Shown piece by piece: positions 1 to 8,046 of a stretch of 64,000 nt of DNA (position 1 is its first letter; each line of letters begins with the position of its first letter). Source of the DNA: Pacificibacter marinus (GTDB lineage: Bacteria > Pseudomonadota > Alphaproteobacteria > Rhodobacterales > Rhodobacteraceae); contig NZ_JAHKPU010000032.1 in NCBI RefSeq assembly GCF_018860505.1, positions 1 through 64,000 on the forward strand, written 5' to 3'. Under the pieces are notes generated by a model, which saw only the letters and a list, made by a program, of their open reading frames with translations, was not told the DNA's origin and made no database searches. The translations under genes and the position numbers were made by a program.

Positions 1-63
1 CGCCGTCGCCACTCATCGCTGGGCGGCAAAAGCCCCTTGGCTTTCGAGCGAAAGGCCGCATAA
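1..63 (+). pseudogene. C-terminal end of an IS3-family transposase (OrfB)
   Basis: The first 21 codons read RRRHSSLGGKSPLAFERKAA and stop at TAA (61-63). This is the typical tail of the integrase-type OrfB of IS3-family elements. The second IS3 copy in this window (minus strand, stop at 6647) ends RRRHSALGWKSPVAFERKVA, so the two elements are related. The rest of the gene lies outside the window, so it may be intact or not. It marks the edge of another insertion sequence directly upstream of the glycan genes. Confidence 0.75.
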
Positions 64-376
64 ATGAGTTCAGAGACCGGAACGTACACGAGGCAAGACC
101 ATTTTTGATCTTGTCTGAAAAGTTCCGTCGCTTCGTCATTCTCGTATCCATTCATTCGTGTTGGATACACCTTAGCACGCTGCCCAAATTTGCCGGACCA
201 CTTCAGTTGGAACAGCTCACGCTGCGCCACGTGTTTGCATTGAATGCCCCAGCACGCCCAAAACCACACTTTACGCCATGCATACTGAATTACGCCGTAC
301 AAATGGCGCTCCATTTCGGGGCGGCGTTTTTGCTGGTGAAGCGCGCAACAACAGGTCATCATGTGCCCAGTAACAT
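64..376. other. Non-coding stretch between IS end and glycosyltransferase
   Basis: It should hold the right end of the upstream IS3 element and the promoter of the glycosyltransferase gene. An imperfect inverted repeat is visible at about 93-115 (arms AGGCAAGA and TCTTGTCT). A 91-codon frame opens at 105 but has no family resemblance and ends exactly where the next gene begins, so I do not call it a gene. Confidence 0.4.
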
Positions 377-1453
377 ATGAGACATGCCGTGACCGACACC
401 AAGCCATCGATGATCTTTGTAACGCGCAAATTTCCCCCTGCGATCGGCGGGATGGAAACCTATTCGGCGCGGCTTTGTGATGGCCTAAAAGACAGCTATG
501 ACGTCACGCTTTTGGCCTGTGCAGGCCGCGAAAACGGCGCGCCGCCCAGTGAGAAAACACTGCTCACTTTTGGCTGGCGCGCCTTTTGGACTATTTTACG
601 CACCCAACAGGCCCCACGCGTTTTACACGTCGGCGATATGGCGACATGGCCTTTGGCTTTGCCTGCCAAACTCAAACGCTGGCCCACGCGCATCATATTG
701 TCTGCCCATGGCACGGATGTCAGTTATCCTTTGCGCGGCGGACTTAAGGGGCGTTTGTACGGTGCTTATCTGCGGCTGGGGCGACGTCTTTTGTCTGGCG
801 CGTGCGTTGTGGCCAATTCTGGGGCCACTGCTGCTGCCACGCGTGATCTTGGCTGGAGTGATGTCGCTGTGGTGCCTTTGGCGTCTGATTTACGTGGCAC
901 TGATACAGCCCCCACGCCCACACGATCTTTACTGTTTGCAGGGCGTATTTTGCCACTCAAAGGCCTGTCATGGTTTGTCGAACACGTCCTGCCTCAGCTG
1001 CCTGATGATATCACGCTGCAGGTGGCGGGCACCATTTGGGATGACAAAGAGGCACAATGTTTGAAGCACCCGAAAGTGGACTATTTGGGGCCTGTGCCAC
1101 AAACGAAACTGATTGAGTATTACGCGAATGCTTTGGCCGTGATCATTCCAAACATCCCGTTGCAAAACCGCACATTTGAAGGCTTTGGACTGGTCGCAAC
1201 CGAAGCCTCGGCTTGTGGCGCGGTGACGCTGGCCTCAGCCTCTGGAGGCTTGAGCGATGCTGTCATTGAGGGCACCACTGGATTTTTACTTCCCCCCCAA
1301 CAGGCCCCCGCTTGGACCCACAAAATCAACGATATTGCAAGCTGGTCCCCTGAGACCCGCGCGGACTTTGTCAGCCGCTCCATGCAAACTTGCATCGCCT
1401 ATTACAATTGGGAACGTGTCGTCGAGGAAACAGTTGCAACATATGACGTCTGA
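377..1453 (+). CDS. Glycosyltransferase family 4 (GT-B fold)
   Basis: Cytosolic sugar-nucleotide-dependent glycosyltransferase. The N-terminal acceptor domain shows the glycine-rich loop PAIGGMETYS (about 21-30) and AHGTD (110-114). The C-terminal donor domain shows FAGRILPLKG (187-196) and the EX7E signature EGFGLVATE (268-276), which binds the nucleotide sugar in GT4 enzymes. Length, 358 residues, is normal. ATG 410 (MIFVTRKF) is an alternative start. It heads a set with a GT2, a flippase-like protein and a GT39-like enzyme, which suggests assembly of a polyprenol-linked surface glycan. The sugar and acceptor cannot be read from sequence. Confidence 0.9.
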   Translation: MRHAVTDTKPSMIFVTRKFPPAIGGMETYSARLCDGLKDSYDVTLLACAGRENGAPPSEKTLLTFGWRAFWTILRTQQAPRVLHVGDMATWPLALPAKLKRWPTRIILSAHGTDVSYPLRGGLKGRLYGAYLRLGRRLLSGACVVANSGATAAATRDLGWSDVAVVPLASDLRGTDTAPTPTRSLLFAGRILPLKGLSWFVEHVLPQLPDDITLQVAGTIWDDKEAQCLKHPKVDYLGPVPQTKLIEYYANALAVIIPNIPLQNRTFEGFGLVATEASACGAVTLASASGGLSDAVIEGTTGFLLPPQQAPAWTHKINDIASWSPETRADFVSRSMQTCIAYYNWERVVEETVATYDV

Positions 1454-1591
1454 TAAAGCGGCACAAACCGTCTTTTTTCTAACTTAGGTTGCTTGAAGCC
1501 GATTGGTCCTAAATACTGCAACCAAACATAAGAGTGGGCAGTATCCGAATAGACGAGACAATCTCGCGGCGGATAAAGACGGAGAAACAGG

Positions 1592-2644
1592 TTGAAACTC
1601 ATCATTCAAATACCGGCGTTCAACGAAGTTGGAACGCTCGCGGAAACCGTGGCAGACTTGCCGCATCAGATTGATGGCATTGATGTCATCGAATACCTTG
1701 TGATCGATGATGGCAGTCACGATGGCACGTCTGATTTGGCCCGCGAATTGGGGGTTCACCACATAGTGCGCCATACTGGAAATCGCGGACTGGCCCGTGG
1801 GTTTCAAACGGGCATCGATACTGCTTTGTCGCTGAGCGCGGATATCATCGTCAACACAGATGCGGACAATCAATATGCTGGGCAAGACATCGAAAAGCTC
1901 GTGCGCCCGATTTTGGATGGCACCGCCGACATCGTGATCGGCGATCGTCAGGTGGGCGATCACGCGCATTTTTCTTGGCTCAAACAACGTTTACAGCAAG
2001 TGGGCAGTTTCGTGGTCGGGCGTCTATCCAACACAAATATCCCTGATGCCGTCAGTGGGTTTCGCGCTATAAGTCGCAAAGCCGCCCAACGCATTCACAT
2101 TTTGTCGGATTTTTCCTATACCACAGAAATGTTGATCCAAGCGGGACGCAACCGTTTGACCGTGATCGCCGTCCCGATCCGCACCAACGAAGTGGATCGT
2201 CCATCGCGGTTGTTTGGCTCTATTCCAGGGTTCATAATGCGCACAGGAACGACCATCGTGCGCGCCTATGCGATGTATTACCCGCTCAAAGTGTTCATGG
2301 TCATCGGGCTTGTTTCGGCTTTGATCGGGGCGGCGCCAATCCTGCGTTTTATCTATTTCTTCTTTATTGATGGTGGCCAAGGTCACATTCAATCCTTGGT
2401 CATTGGTGGCACGCTGTTCATGCTCGGGATCGTGGCGATGATGCTTGGCATTTTGGCGGATTTGATCGGTCGCAATCGGCAATTGCATGAGGCGACTTTG
2501 GAGCGGATCAAACGGGTCGAATACATGCTGGCCGAAGCGCAAAACGTTGCCAAGGTTCCAGCCCCAAAAGCCAAAGCCCCTGCCACAGCGAAAGCGCCCA
2601 CCAAAGCGAAGACGGCTTCCAAAAAGACAGCCACGGCCACGTGA
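1592..2644 (+). CDS. Glycosyltransferase family 2, polyprenyl-phosphate type, with basic tail
   Basis: GT-A enzyme of the dolichol/undecaprenyl-phosphate sugar synthase type. It shows IPAFNE (7-12), VIDDGS (37-42) and the metal-binding NTDADNQ (88-94). Two membrane segments follow at about 232-256 and 269-293. The start is TTG, with GGAGAA about 6 nt upstream. The last 30 residues are almost only Lys, Ala, Pro and Thr, like a histone H1 tail; this is unusual for the family and may interact with lipid head groups or be low-complexity drift. It probably loads a sugar on undecaprenyl phosphate for the GT39-like enzyme two genes downstream. Confidence 0.88.
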   Translation: MKLIIQIPAFNEVGTLAETVADLPHQIDGIDVIEYLVIDDGSHDGTSDLARELGVHHIVRHTGNRGLARGFQTGIDTALSLSADIIVNTDADNQYAGQDIEKLVRPILDGTADIVIGDRQVGDHAHFSWLKQRLQQVGSFVVGRLSNTNIPDAVSGFRAISRKAAQRIHILSDFSYTTEMLIQAGRNRLTVIAVPIRTNEVDRPSRLFGSIPGFIMRTGTTIVRAYAMYYPLKVFMVIGLVSALIGAAPILRFIYFFFIDGGQGHIQSLVIGGTLFMLGIVAMMLGILADLIGRNRQLHEATLERIKRVEYMLAEAQNVAKVPAPKAKAPATAKAPTKAKTASKKTATAT

Positions 2645-2684
2645 TCTCGATGCGCGTTGACATGCCCCATTGGACCGACCTGCC

Positions 2685-3611
2685 ATGATACGTCTGCTCA
2701 CAGCGACAGGTGTTTTGGTGTCCCTATTGGCCATCGGCTGTGTCGGCTATGCAATCCATTCGAACTGGGCCACAATCGCAGCATTCGACTATGCGCAGAT
2801 GGACTTTAAAATGGCCGGAGCATCCGTGCTGTTATACGTGTTGTGCATTGTCGTGGCCGGCCTGAATTGGACCCAAATCCTGCGTAACATGGATAAATCC
2901 TTGCGCATCAGGCCCGTGTTCTCGGTGTTCATCGTCGCGCAATTGGGCCGCTATCTGCCAGGCAATATCGGGCATTTCGTTGGCCGCGCTGTTTTAGGGC
3001 GCGCGCTCGGTATTCCGCTCACGCTGATGGCCGTAACCTCAGTGATTGAAGTCTTAGCGGCGCTCGCGGCAGGTGCCGTGATCTTTATTGTGGTTTATGT
3101 GTTCGTCCCCGATATTTTCGCACAAGCGCTGGCTTTTTTGCCCCCACAGGCAACTCCCATGCGGGTGATTTTGCTGTTATTGGCCATCATGTTGGCGGCA
3201 GCTTTCGTGACGCGAAAGTTCAAATCGCGCGAAGCGATGCCACGCATCGGTGCTGGACTGTGGACCGCAGCAACTGGACTTGCGGGCCTAAGTCTCGTGC
3301 TGACAGGACTGTCATTTGGGGTGTTTATGCACAGCATCGCAGCGCTAACATCCGAACAGTTCGTACTGACCTTAGTGGTCTTTGCGATGGCATGGTTGGC
3401 GGGTTACGTGACCCCGGGTGCTCCGGCAGGTTTGGGCGTGCGCGAGGTTGTCATACTGGCGTTTTTAACGCCTGTTTTTGGCGCAACATCGGCTTTGACA
3501 GTCAGCGTGTTGCATCGTGTGATGTGTACGATCATCGACTTGGTGACATCCGCAATGGGTGTAGGGCTTTATATTTGGGTGAAGCGAGACAATGAAAAAC
3601 TACGGAAATAA
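2685..3611 (+). CDS. LPG-synthase-like/UPF0104 integral membrane protein
   Basis: Hydrophobic protein of about 308 residues with about eight predicted membrane segments. It carries family motifs such as LGRYLPGNIGHFVGRAVLGR and TPGAPAGLGVREVV. This fold is shared by the MprF flippase/synthase domain and many glycan-cluster proteins. I chose ATG 2685 over TTG 2670; both are possible. It overlaps the next gene by 20 nt and lies 40 nt after the GT2 gene, so it is in the same transcription unit. A role in moving a lipid-linked sugar across the inner membrane is inference. Confidence 0.82.
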   Translation: MIRLLTATGVLVSLLAIGCVGYAIHSNWATIAAFDYAQMDFKMAGASVLLYVLCIVVAGLNWTQILRNMDKSLRIRPVFSVFIVAQLGRYLPGNIGHFVGRAVLGRALGIPLTLMAVTSVIEVLAALAAGAVIFIVVYVFVPDIFAQALAFLPPQATPMRVILLLLAIMLAAAFVTRKFKSREAMPRIGAGLWTAATGLAGLSLVLTGLSFGVFMHSIAALTSEQFVLTLVVFAMAWLAGYVTPGAPAGLGVREVVILAFLTPVFGATSALTVSVLHRVMCTIIDLVTSAMGVGLYIWVKRDNEKLRK

Positions 3612-5253
3612 GTTGGATTTAGGTCTCATTTTGACTATTGCTCTCACGCTTTTGGCCAGTTTGCATTTGGCTGTATTCCAAAAGATCAATTGGGATGAGT
3701 TTTACTATCTCTCGCAGATCCATGATTATGGGCGCGGCACTTTTTCAACCGCCTTGCAAACGATCCATGTGCATTTTGGACTTTCGCTGACTACGACAGA
3801 CCTCAACGAGGTGGATCAAGTCGTGATCGGGCGCTTGGTCATGTGGCTGGCTTTGGTAGGCACGGTCACGGCGATTTATGTCACGGCACGTGCCTTTTTC
3901 AGCCGCTCTTGCGCGCTGTTTGCGGGGCTTGTCTATTTGTCGTTCAACTACACGCTTGTGCATGGCACCAGTTTTCGCACCGATCCATCGGCCGCTTTTC
4001 TGATAATGACCTGTCTGGCCATCGCCATAAGAGCCCCCCTTGGCGTCTGGGCGATACTTGGGTTCTCGGTTTGCGCTGCTTTGTCTGCGCTGATCACTGT
4101 GAAGGTGGTGTTCTATCTGCCAGCCTTTTTGGCAGCTATTCTTTGGCGCTTATCAACAGAGCCGCGCAAGGCCCCTGTTCTTATGGCGATCTTGGCGATG
4201 CTCGCGATCAGCGCTATGCTCTTTGGTCTGGGCTACAACTGGCATCAAAGCACCTTGGCCGATGCAGGTTTGGCAGGATCCAAAGCGATGTTGTCCAATG
4301 CCGCCAACACGACCTTGATGCCGTCCATTTTGTTCCCGCGCTGGCCCTATATATTGCACAACACTTACGCATCATTGGCGCCAAGCGTTATCGTGCTTGT
4401 AGGTGCGCTTTTGTTGCTAATCAAAGGCAAACACTTAACAGGGCATGGATTGGCCGCAGTCGTGGTTTTAGGGTTGGCTTTGCCGCTGGCGTCATTCGCC
4501 ATTTATCGCAATGCATTTCCCTATTATTTCCCGTTTATTTTTCCGCCTGCAATGATTTTAAGCGCCGCTGTTTTCGAGGCCGCAAAATCCCGTGTGCCAC
4601 TTTTGGCGGGCTTGATTGTGGCCTGCCTGTTCACATCTGGCAGTTCTTGGGTGGATCGTTTGAGCGCCTCAAAGCACCCGCAAGCTGTCGTCCTTGACGC
4701 AGTGCACGAGGTGTTTCCAGAACCCGTTGCCTATATTGACCGCAATGGCTCCATCGCGCGGTTTCCCAAAGCAGGGTTCTTTATGAGCACGTGGGGCGTG
4801 TTAAATTACCGCAATGCAGGCGTGCCAGTCTTGTCACAAGCCATCAACAGCCAGACCATCCCGCTTTTGCTACTCAACAGCCCTCAGCTTGAACACGCGG
4901 TATCACCAGAGACCAGCATGACGCGAACACCACTGTTTGAACTAGACCGTGAGGCCTTAAAATCCAACTTTATCCCCCACTGGGGGCCCATTTGGGTCGC
5001 AGGCAAGACTCTGATGGCAACACCGCAAGCGCAAGTCATCACATTGCGCACCCTTGGCACCTATACGCTAGAAGCATCCATGCCTATTTCCGTAAACGGC
5101 ACCCTCTTAGGTCCTGGTGCATCAATCACAGTTACAAATGCGCCAATGAGCATTCAAAGTAATGTCGCGCAAGAAATCACATTGCGCTGGGGAAAGGATT
5201 TGGTCGTGCCACAAACGGCTGTGCCACAACAAGCGTTTTTTACTGAATTCTAG
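3592..5253 (+). CDS. GT39-like (PMT/ArnT family) membrane glycosyltransferase
   Basis: A 553-residue protein with about ten membrane segments and a soluble C-terminal third. The first periplasmic loop contains KINWDEFYYLSQIHDY; an acidic residue in this loop (the DE) is typical of GT-C enzymes that use polyprenyl-phosphate sugars. It overlaps the preceding gene by 20 nt. The set GT4-GT2-flippase-GT-C fits synthesis of a lipid-linked sugar and its transfer to a periplasmic acceptor. It ends 86 nt before a transposase gene running the other way. The acceptor is unknown. Confidence 0.78.
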   Translation: MKNYGNKLDLGLILTIALTLLASLHLAVFQKINWDEFYYLSQIHDYGRGTFSTALQTIHVHFGLSLTTTDLNEVDQVVIGRLVMWLALVGTVTAIYVTARAFFSRSCALFAGLVYLSFNYTLVHGTSFRTDPSAAFLIMTCLAIAIRAPLGVWAILGFSVCAALSALITVKVVFYLPAFLAAILWRLSTEPRKAPVLMAILAMLAISAMLFGLGYNWHQSTLADAGLAGSKAMLSNAANTTLMPSILFPRWPYILHNTYASLAPSVIVLVGALLLLIKGKHLTGHGLAAVVVLGLALPLASFAIYRNAFPYYFPFIFPPAMILSAAVFEAAKSRVPLLAGLIVACLFTSGSSWVDRLSASKHPQAVVLDAVHEVFPEPVAYIDRNGSIARFPKAGFFMSTWGVLNYRNAGVPVLSQAINSQTIPLLLLNSPQLEHAVSPETSMTRTPLFELDREALKSNFIPHWGPIWVAGKTLMATPQAQVITLRTLGTYTLEASMPISVNGTLLGPGASITVTNAPMSIQSNVAQEITLRWGKDLVVPQTAVPQQAFFTEF

Positions 5254-5289
5254 GACCCAAGCAAAGTAAGCCATCCAGTGTCGTCACAT

Positions 5290-6153
5290 TGGTAATCTCC
5301 CCATTTTTGGGGTCCAGCCGTAGAATTCAGGCGGCTGTTTACAGTTTCATTGCGGGTGTGAGGCTGCCGATGCACATATTGGGTCGCTCGTTGTTATAAG
5401 CCCAGAGCCATTTCGTTGCCTGATCCTGTGCCTGCTCGATCGTTTCAAAGATGTATTGGCTCAACCATTCGCTACGAACGGTGCGGTTGTAGCGTTCGAT
5501 GTAGGCGTTTTGCTGCGGCTTGCTGGGCTGGAGTATTCCAACCGGATGTTGCGTTTCTCAGCCCATTCTATGAGCTTTCCACTAACATACTCTGGGCCGT
5601 TATCGACGCGAATTGCTTTCGGCTGGCCGCGCCACTCGATGATTTGGTTCAAACTGCGCACGACACGTTCAGCGGGCAACGAGAAGTCTACTTCGATGCA
5701 TTGCCCTTCGCGATTAAAGTCATCCAACACGTTTAATGTGTGGATAGAGCGGCCATCTGCCAGTTGGTCCGCCATAAAATCCATGGGCCAGGTGTCGTTT
5801 GGGACCTCAGGCACGGCCAGCGACTCAAGACTATCACGTTTCAGTCGCTTCTTGGGTTTGATCCGCAGGTTCAGCTCCATCTCGCAGTAGATCCGGTAAA
5901 CCATTTTGTGGTTCCAGCCGTAGCCCTGCGCGTTGCGCAGGTACAAAAAGCATAGGCCAAATCCCCAAGATCGCTTGTCCGCTGTCAGTCGTTCCAGCCA
6001 ATCTGAGAACTCTTCGTTCTCATCACTCAGAACCGGACTGTAACGATAGCACGTCTCACTGATCTCAAACGCACGGCAGGTCAGTGCAATGCTGACCCCG
6101 TGCCGTGCGACCGCGTTCATGGCCATCTCTCGCCTTAGAGATGGTCTTTCCAC
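5290..6153 (-). mobile_element. IS3-family element, copy A, left part missing
   Basis: The element contains a frameshifted OrfB (5339-6153). Its right end is probably near 5291-5320, where CCCCATTTTTGGGG lies next to GTCCAGCC; IS3 ends often begin TGGACC. No OrfA (helix-turn-helix plus leucine zipper) is found upstream on the minus strand (6154-6430). That stretch contains GAACGTTC and other non-coding sequence, so the left end has been lost or replaced. Confidence 0.65.
5339..6153 (-). pseudogene. IS3-family transposase OrfB, frameshifted (copy A)
   Basis: DDE integrase-type transposase. The frame opening at 6153 reads [12 protein letters not shown], then [12 protein letters not shown], the first catalytic Asp region ([14 protein letters not shown]) and the second ([10 protein letters not shown]). 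After RNIRLEY, near 5535, the frame is lost by what looks like a 1-base deletion. The neighbouring frame carries the rest: [19 protein letters not shown] with the catalytic Glu, then [20 protein letters not shown] and the terminal PAMKL, stopping at 5339. A protein with all three catalytic residues therefore cannot be made without recoding. It lacks an OrfA partner here. Confidence 0.85.
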
Positions 6154-6431
6154 GGGGCCTAAGTAGACGGTTTTGACCTTCGTGCCTGAGCTGTTTTCGG
6201 TTTTCGAGGTGCGGGTGCCATCGGGCCACTAGGTGTAAGGCGCTGTGCCGCCGCCTGTGGCGCTCAGAGGTCGGTTCTAGACATTGACGGCATAGTGCCA
6301 ATGGCGGCTTATCAAAAACGGATGCCCGAAATTCTATTTGCAGCGAACGTTCGATTCCCGCCGATTCTGTTGAAAAACTAACGGTTGCGAGTGCAGAAAT
6401 GGGACTTCCAAATTCGGCGCGAGCGCCTTTT

Positions 6432-6638
6432 TTATCGGGCTTTGCTCGTTTGCTGCGGTGCAGGAAAGATCCCTCTCGTGCATTGGCTTTGCCAATACCC
6501 TGCCGGGCAATGCTTGGCTAGTTTGCGGAGGTTTTGGGCGGTGGCAGCGAGTAGAAATTCGTCATTTGTCGCAAGCGGGGTCGTCTCGCTATCGCGCTCG
6601 GTCGTCACTGGATCTGTCACGCTTTCGTGCCGCCCCAA
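6432..6638 (-). pseudogene. DDE transposase C-terminal fragment
   Basis: The fragment reads DEFLLAATAQNLRKLAK, a C-terminal signature of DDE transposases of the IS1182/IS5 superfamily. After that it runs into a palindromic insert (6482-6513) and unrelated sequence. No catalytic region is present. It abuts the 3' end of IS3 copy B (stop at 6647), so copy B probably jumped into or next to this older element. Confidence 0.55.
6482..6513 (-). repeat. Palindromic insert A (family II)
   Basis: On the plus strand the stem arms are ATTGGC and GCCAAT with loop TTT (6482-6496). They are followed by AATACCCTGCCGGGCAATGC, which contains a second small palindrome (TGCC-G-GGCA). It lies inside the DDE transposase fragment and ends its recognisable sequence. 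The same second half recurs at 7497-7516 and 8027-8046. Confidence 0.7.
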
Positions 6639-6831
6639 GTGCTCGTTTAAGCCACTTTCCTTTCGAAAGCGACGGGGCTTTTCCAGCCCAGTGCTGAGTG
6701 GCGGCGGCGCGAATTTACGAGGCCATTGATGTATTCAAAGATTGCCATCTCAGCTTTCCGTCTTGTCTCCCAAGGATGCCGCCAGATCAGTTCAGCCTTG
6801 ATCACTGCCCGGCAGGGGTTTTGAAGAAGGT

Positions 6832-6877
6832 GAGGAGGATCAGAAAACAGTCTGGGAGACTGTTTTCCCGACGCAAG
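6832..6877 (-). repeat. Palindromic insert F (family I), 46 nt
   Basis: A perfect 11-bp stem, arm GAAAACAGTCT, with loop GGG lies at 6843-6867. The insert splits the transposase sequence between the AAVE and TFFKT codons. Left and right of the stem are GATC and CCCG, which also flank insert H (7795-7838). A short family II-like scrap, ACTGCCCGGCAGGG, lies 16 nt away at 6803-6816. Confidence 0.8.
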
Positions 6878-6888
6878 ACTGCCGCGTT

Positions 6889-6946
6889 TTGCGCCTTTGA
6901 ATGATCTCCCAGATCATTCAATCCGCTGGCGCGGACCAACTTAAAC
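6889..6946 (-). repeat. Palindromic insert G (family I), about 58 nt
   Basis: A perfect 11-bp stem, arm TTGAATGATCT, with loop CCC lies at 6897-6921. It sits inside an outer pair GCGCC / GGCGC (6891-6942 region). The insert separates GNCY from the following NAAV codons of the transposase. The stem end TCT-CCC-AGA is shared with insert F, although the outer stem sequence is completely different. Confidence 0.8.
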
Positions 6947-7227
6947 TCATAGCAATTTCCTTTGCCGCTCATCGATATCTTGAAGCCGTGCTTGCGTAGG
7001 ATTTTCTGGTAATCGTGGGAACAGTATTGCGACCCACGATCCGTGTGATCGATACAGCCTTTTGGTGGTTTCCGGAACGCGATGGCCATATTCAACGCCC
7101 GGATTGCTAAATCGCGTTTCATTCGATTGCTTACAGCCCAGCCGATCACGCGCCTCGAATACAGGTCCAAGATGACCGCTAGGTACAACCATCCTTCACG
7201 TGTCCAAATGTAACTGATGTCACCTGC

Positions 7228-7271
7228 CTGTTATCTGACAGGGTATTGCGCAGCAATGTCCCGAGAAGGCA
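7228..7271 (-). repeat. Palindromic insert D (family II)
   Basis: Read on the minus strand it starts with the same 31 bp found at 8004-8034: a GGGACATTGC arm, loop TGC and arm GCAATACCC. It then carries a different second palindrome, CCTGT-CAGATA-ACAGG. It replaces the codons for W-A in the transposase KWAGD motif and shifts the frame. Confidence 0.8.
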
Positions 7272-7473
7272 TTTCTGATTGGGCGCATCAGCGTTGAAGT
7301 CACGATTCAGCAGGTTCGGTGCGATGTTGAACTTATGATTGCTGCCTGTGGTCACCTTATGTTTGCGGGCTCGCACAACGGATATGCCGTTCTCGCGCAT
7401 CAATCTGCCGACTTGGCGGTGACCGACGTCCAGACCAATCTCTTTAAGCTCCTCAGTCATGCGTGGCCTGCCA

Positions 7474-7513
7474 CTCTCTGGACATTTCCTACGGAAATAC
7501 CCTGCCGTGCAAC
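7474..7513 (-). repeat. Palindromic insert B (family II), about 40 nt
   Basis: The stem arms are ATTTCC and GGAAAT with loop TAC (7484-7498). They are followed by ACCCTGCCGTGCAACGC. It interrupts the OrfB frame between LSLGSY and GRPRMTEE and brings in a stop codon. Confidence 0.75.
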
Positions 7514-7682
7514 GCATAGCTACCAAGACTGAGACGCGACTGTTCTTTGATATGCGCCAACGTCACCATATCAGACCGTTGTCTGCGACTGGCTGTGCGG
7601 TTATGAAACGCCCGTAAGCCGCGCGCGCTGACATTCGTCACATGGCACATCCGTCCAATCGAAAATGCAGATTGGCGTTCTT

Positions 7683-7721
7683 CCCCTCTTATCGAAACTG
7701 CGTTTCGACTGCAGGGCAGTG
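7683..7721 (-). repeat. Palindromic insert E (family II-like)
   Basis: The first hairpin has arms TCGAAAC and GTTTCGA with loop TGC (7692-7708). The second has arms CTGC and GCAG with a 3-nt loop (7709-7719). It lies between the OrfA stop and the first OrfB block, after the KAVRFI-like codons. The second half only partly matches the AATACCCTGCC consensus. Confidence 0.65.
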
Positions 7722-7794
7722 GATAAACCTAAACCTCACGGCTTTTGGCTCGCAAAGAACACCGTGGCCTTTTTTAGAATCTCCCTCTTTCTCC

Positions 7795-7838
7795 GGGCAA
7801 GCCGTCCCCCAGACGGTTTGCATATCCGGATCAAGTCC
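7795..7838 (-). repeat. Palindromic insert H (family I), frame-preserving
   Basis: The stem arms are GCAAGCCGTC and GACGGTTTGC, with one G-U pair and one mismatch next to a CCC loop. It is flanked by CCGG and GATC like insert F. Compared with the expected OrfA sequence LLKEEREILKK, it adds a net 45 nt, so the protein would gain 15 residues without losing the frame. Confidence 0.75.
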
Positions 7839-8001
7839 TTGAGAAGACGGTTCTCGCGTCGAAGCCGATCATTCTCTTTGGCGAGGTCCAAGTCCTCTTT
7901 CGACACCACATCCGTGCCGCGATGTGCTGTGATCTTTCGCATGCGTGCTCGGACCCGTAGCGCTACACATGCTCAATGTTCAGCGTCGACATGCCAACGC
8001 C

Positions 8002-8046
8002 CACCTTCTCGGGACATTGCTGCGCAATACCCTGCCAGGCAGTGCA
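8002..8046 (-). repeat. Palindromic insert C (family II)
   Basis: A GGGACATTGC arm, TGC loop and GCAATACCC arm are followed by CTGCCAGGCAGTGCATGC. Its first 31 bp (8004-8034) are a perfect inverted copy of 7239-7269. It lies inside OrfA just after VCRRH. Confidence 0.8.

Larger units (their letters stand above)
6647..7620 (-). pseudogene. IS3-family transposase OrfB (copy B), multiply interrupted
   Basis: Pieces of the integrase-type transposase can be followed in order on the minus strand. MCHVTNVSARGLRAFHNRT and SDMVTLAHIKEQSRLSLGSY precede an insert; GRPRMTEELKEIGLDVGHRQ to NRDFNADAPNQK precede another. WLYLAVILDLYSRRVIGWAV follows, then HTDRGSQYCSHDYQKILRKH and GNCY, then three further inserts. 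The end is AELIWRHPWETRRKAEMAI and SPVAFERKVA. Removing the inserts would restore most of a standard OrfB. The catalytic Asp after W(A)GDISYIW sits at the 7228-7271 insert. No functional transposase can be made. Confidence 0.85.

Noticed and set aside
105-380. 91-codon open frame after the first IS tail
   Set aside because: No family resemblance, poor composition, no ribosome binding site, and it ends on the start of the glycosyltransferase gene.
6345-6370. GTTCGATTCCCGC, which resembles a tRNA T-arm
   Set aside because: No matching acceptor, D or anticodon arms can be formed around it.
6482-8046. CRISPR array
   Set aside because: The repeats are not evenly spaced, differ in sequence and lie within a transposase gene; no cas gene is present.
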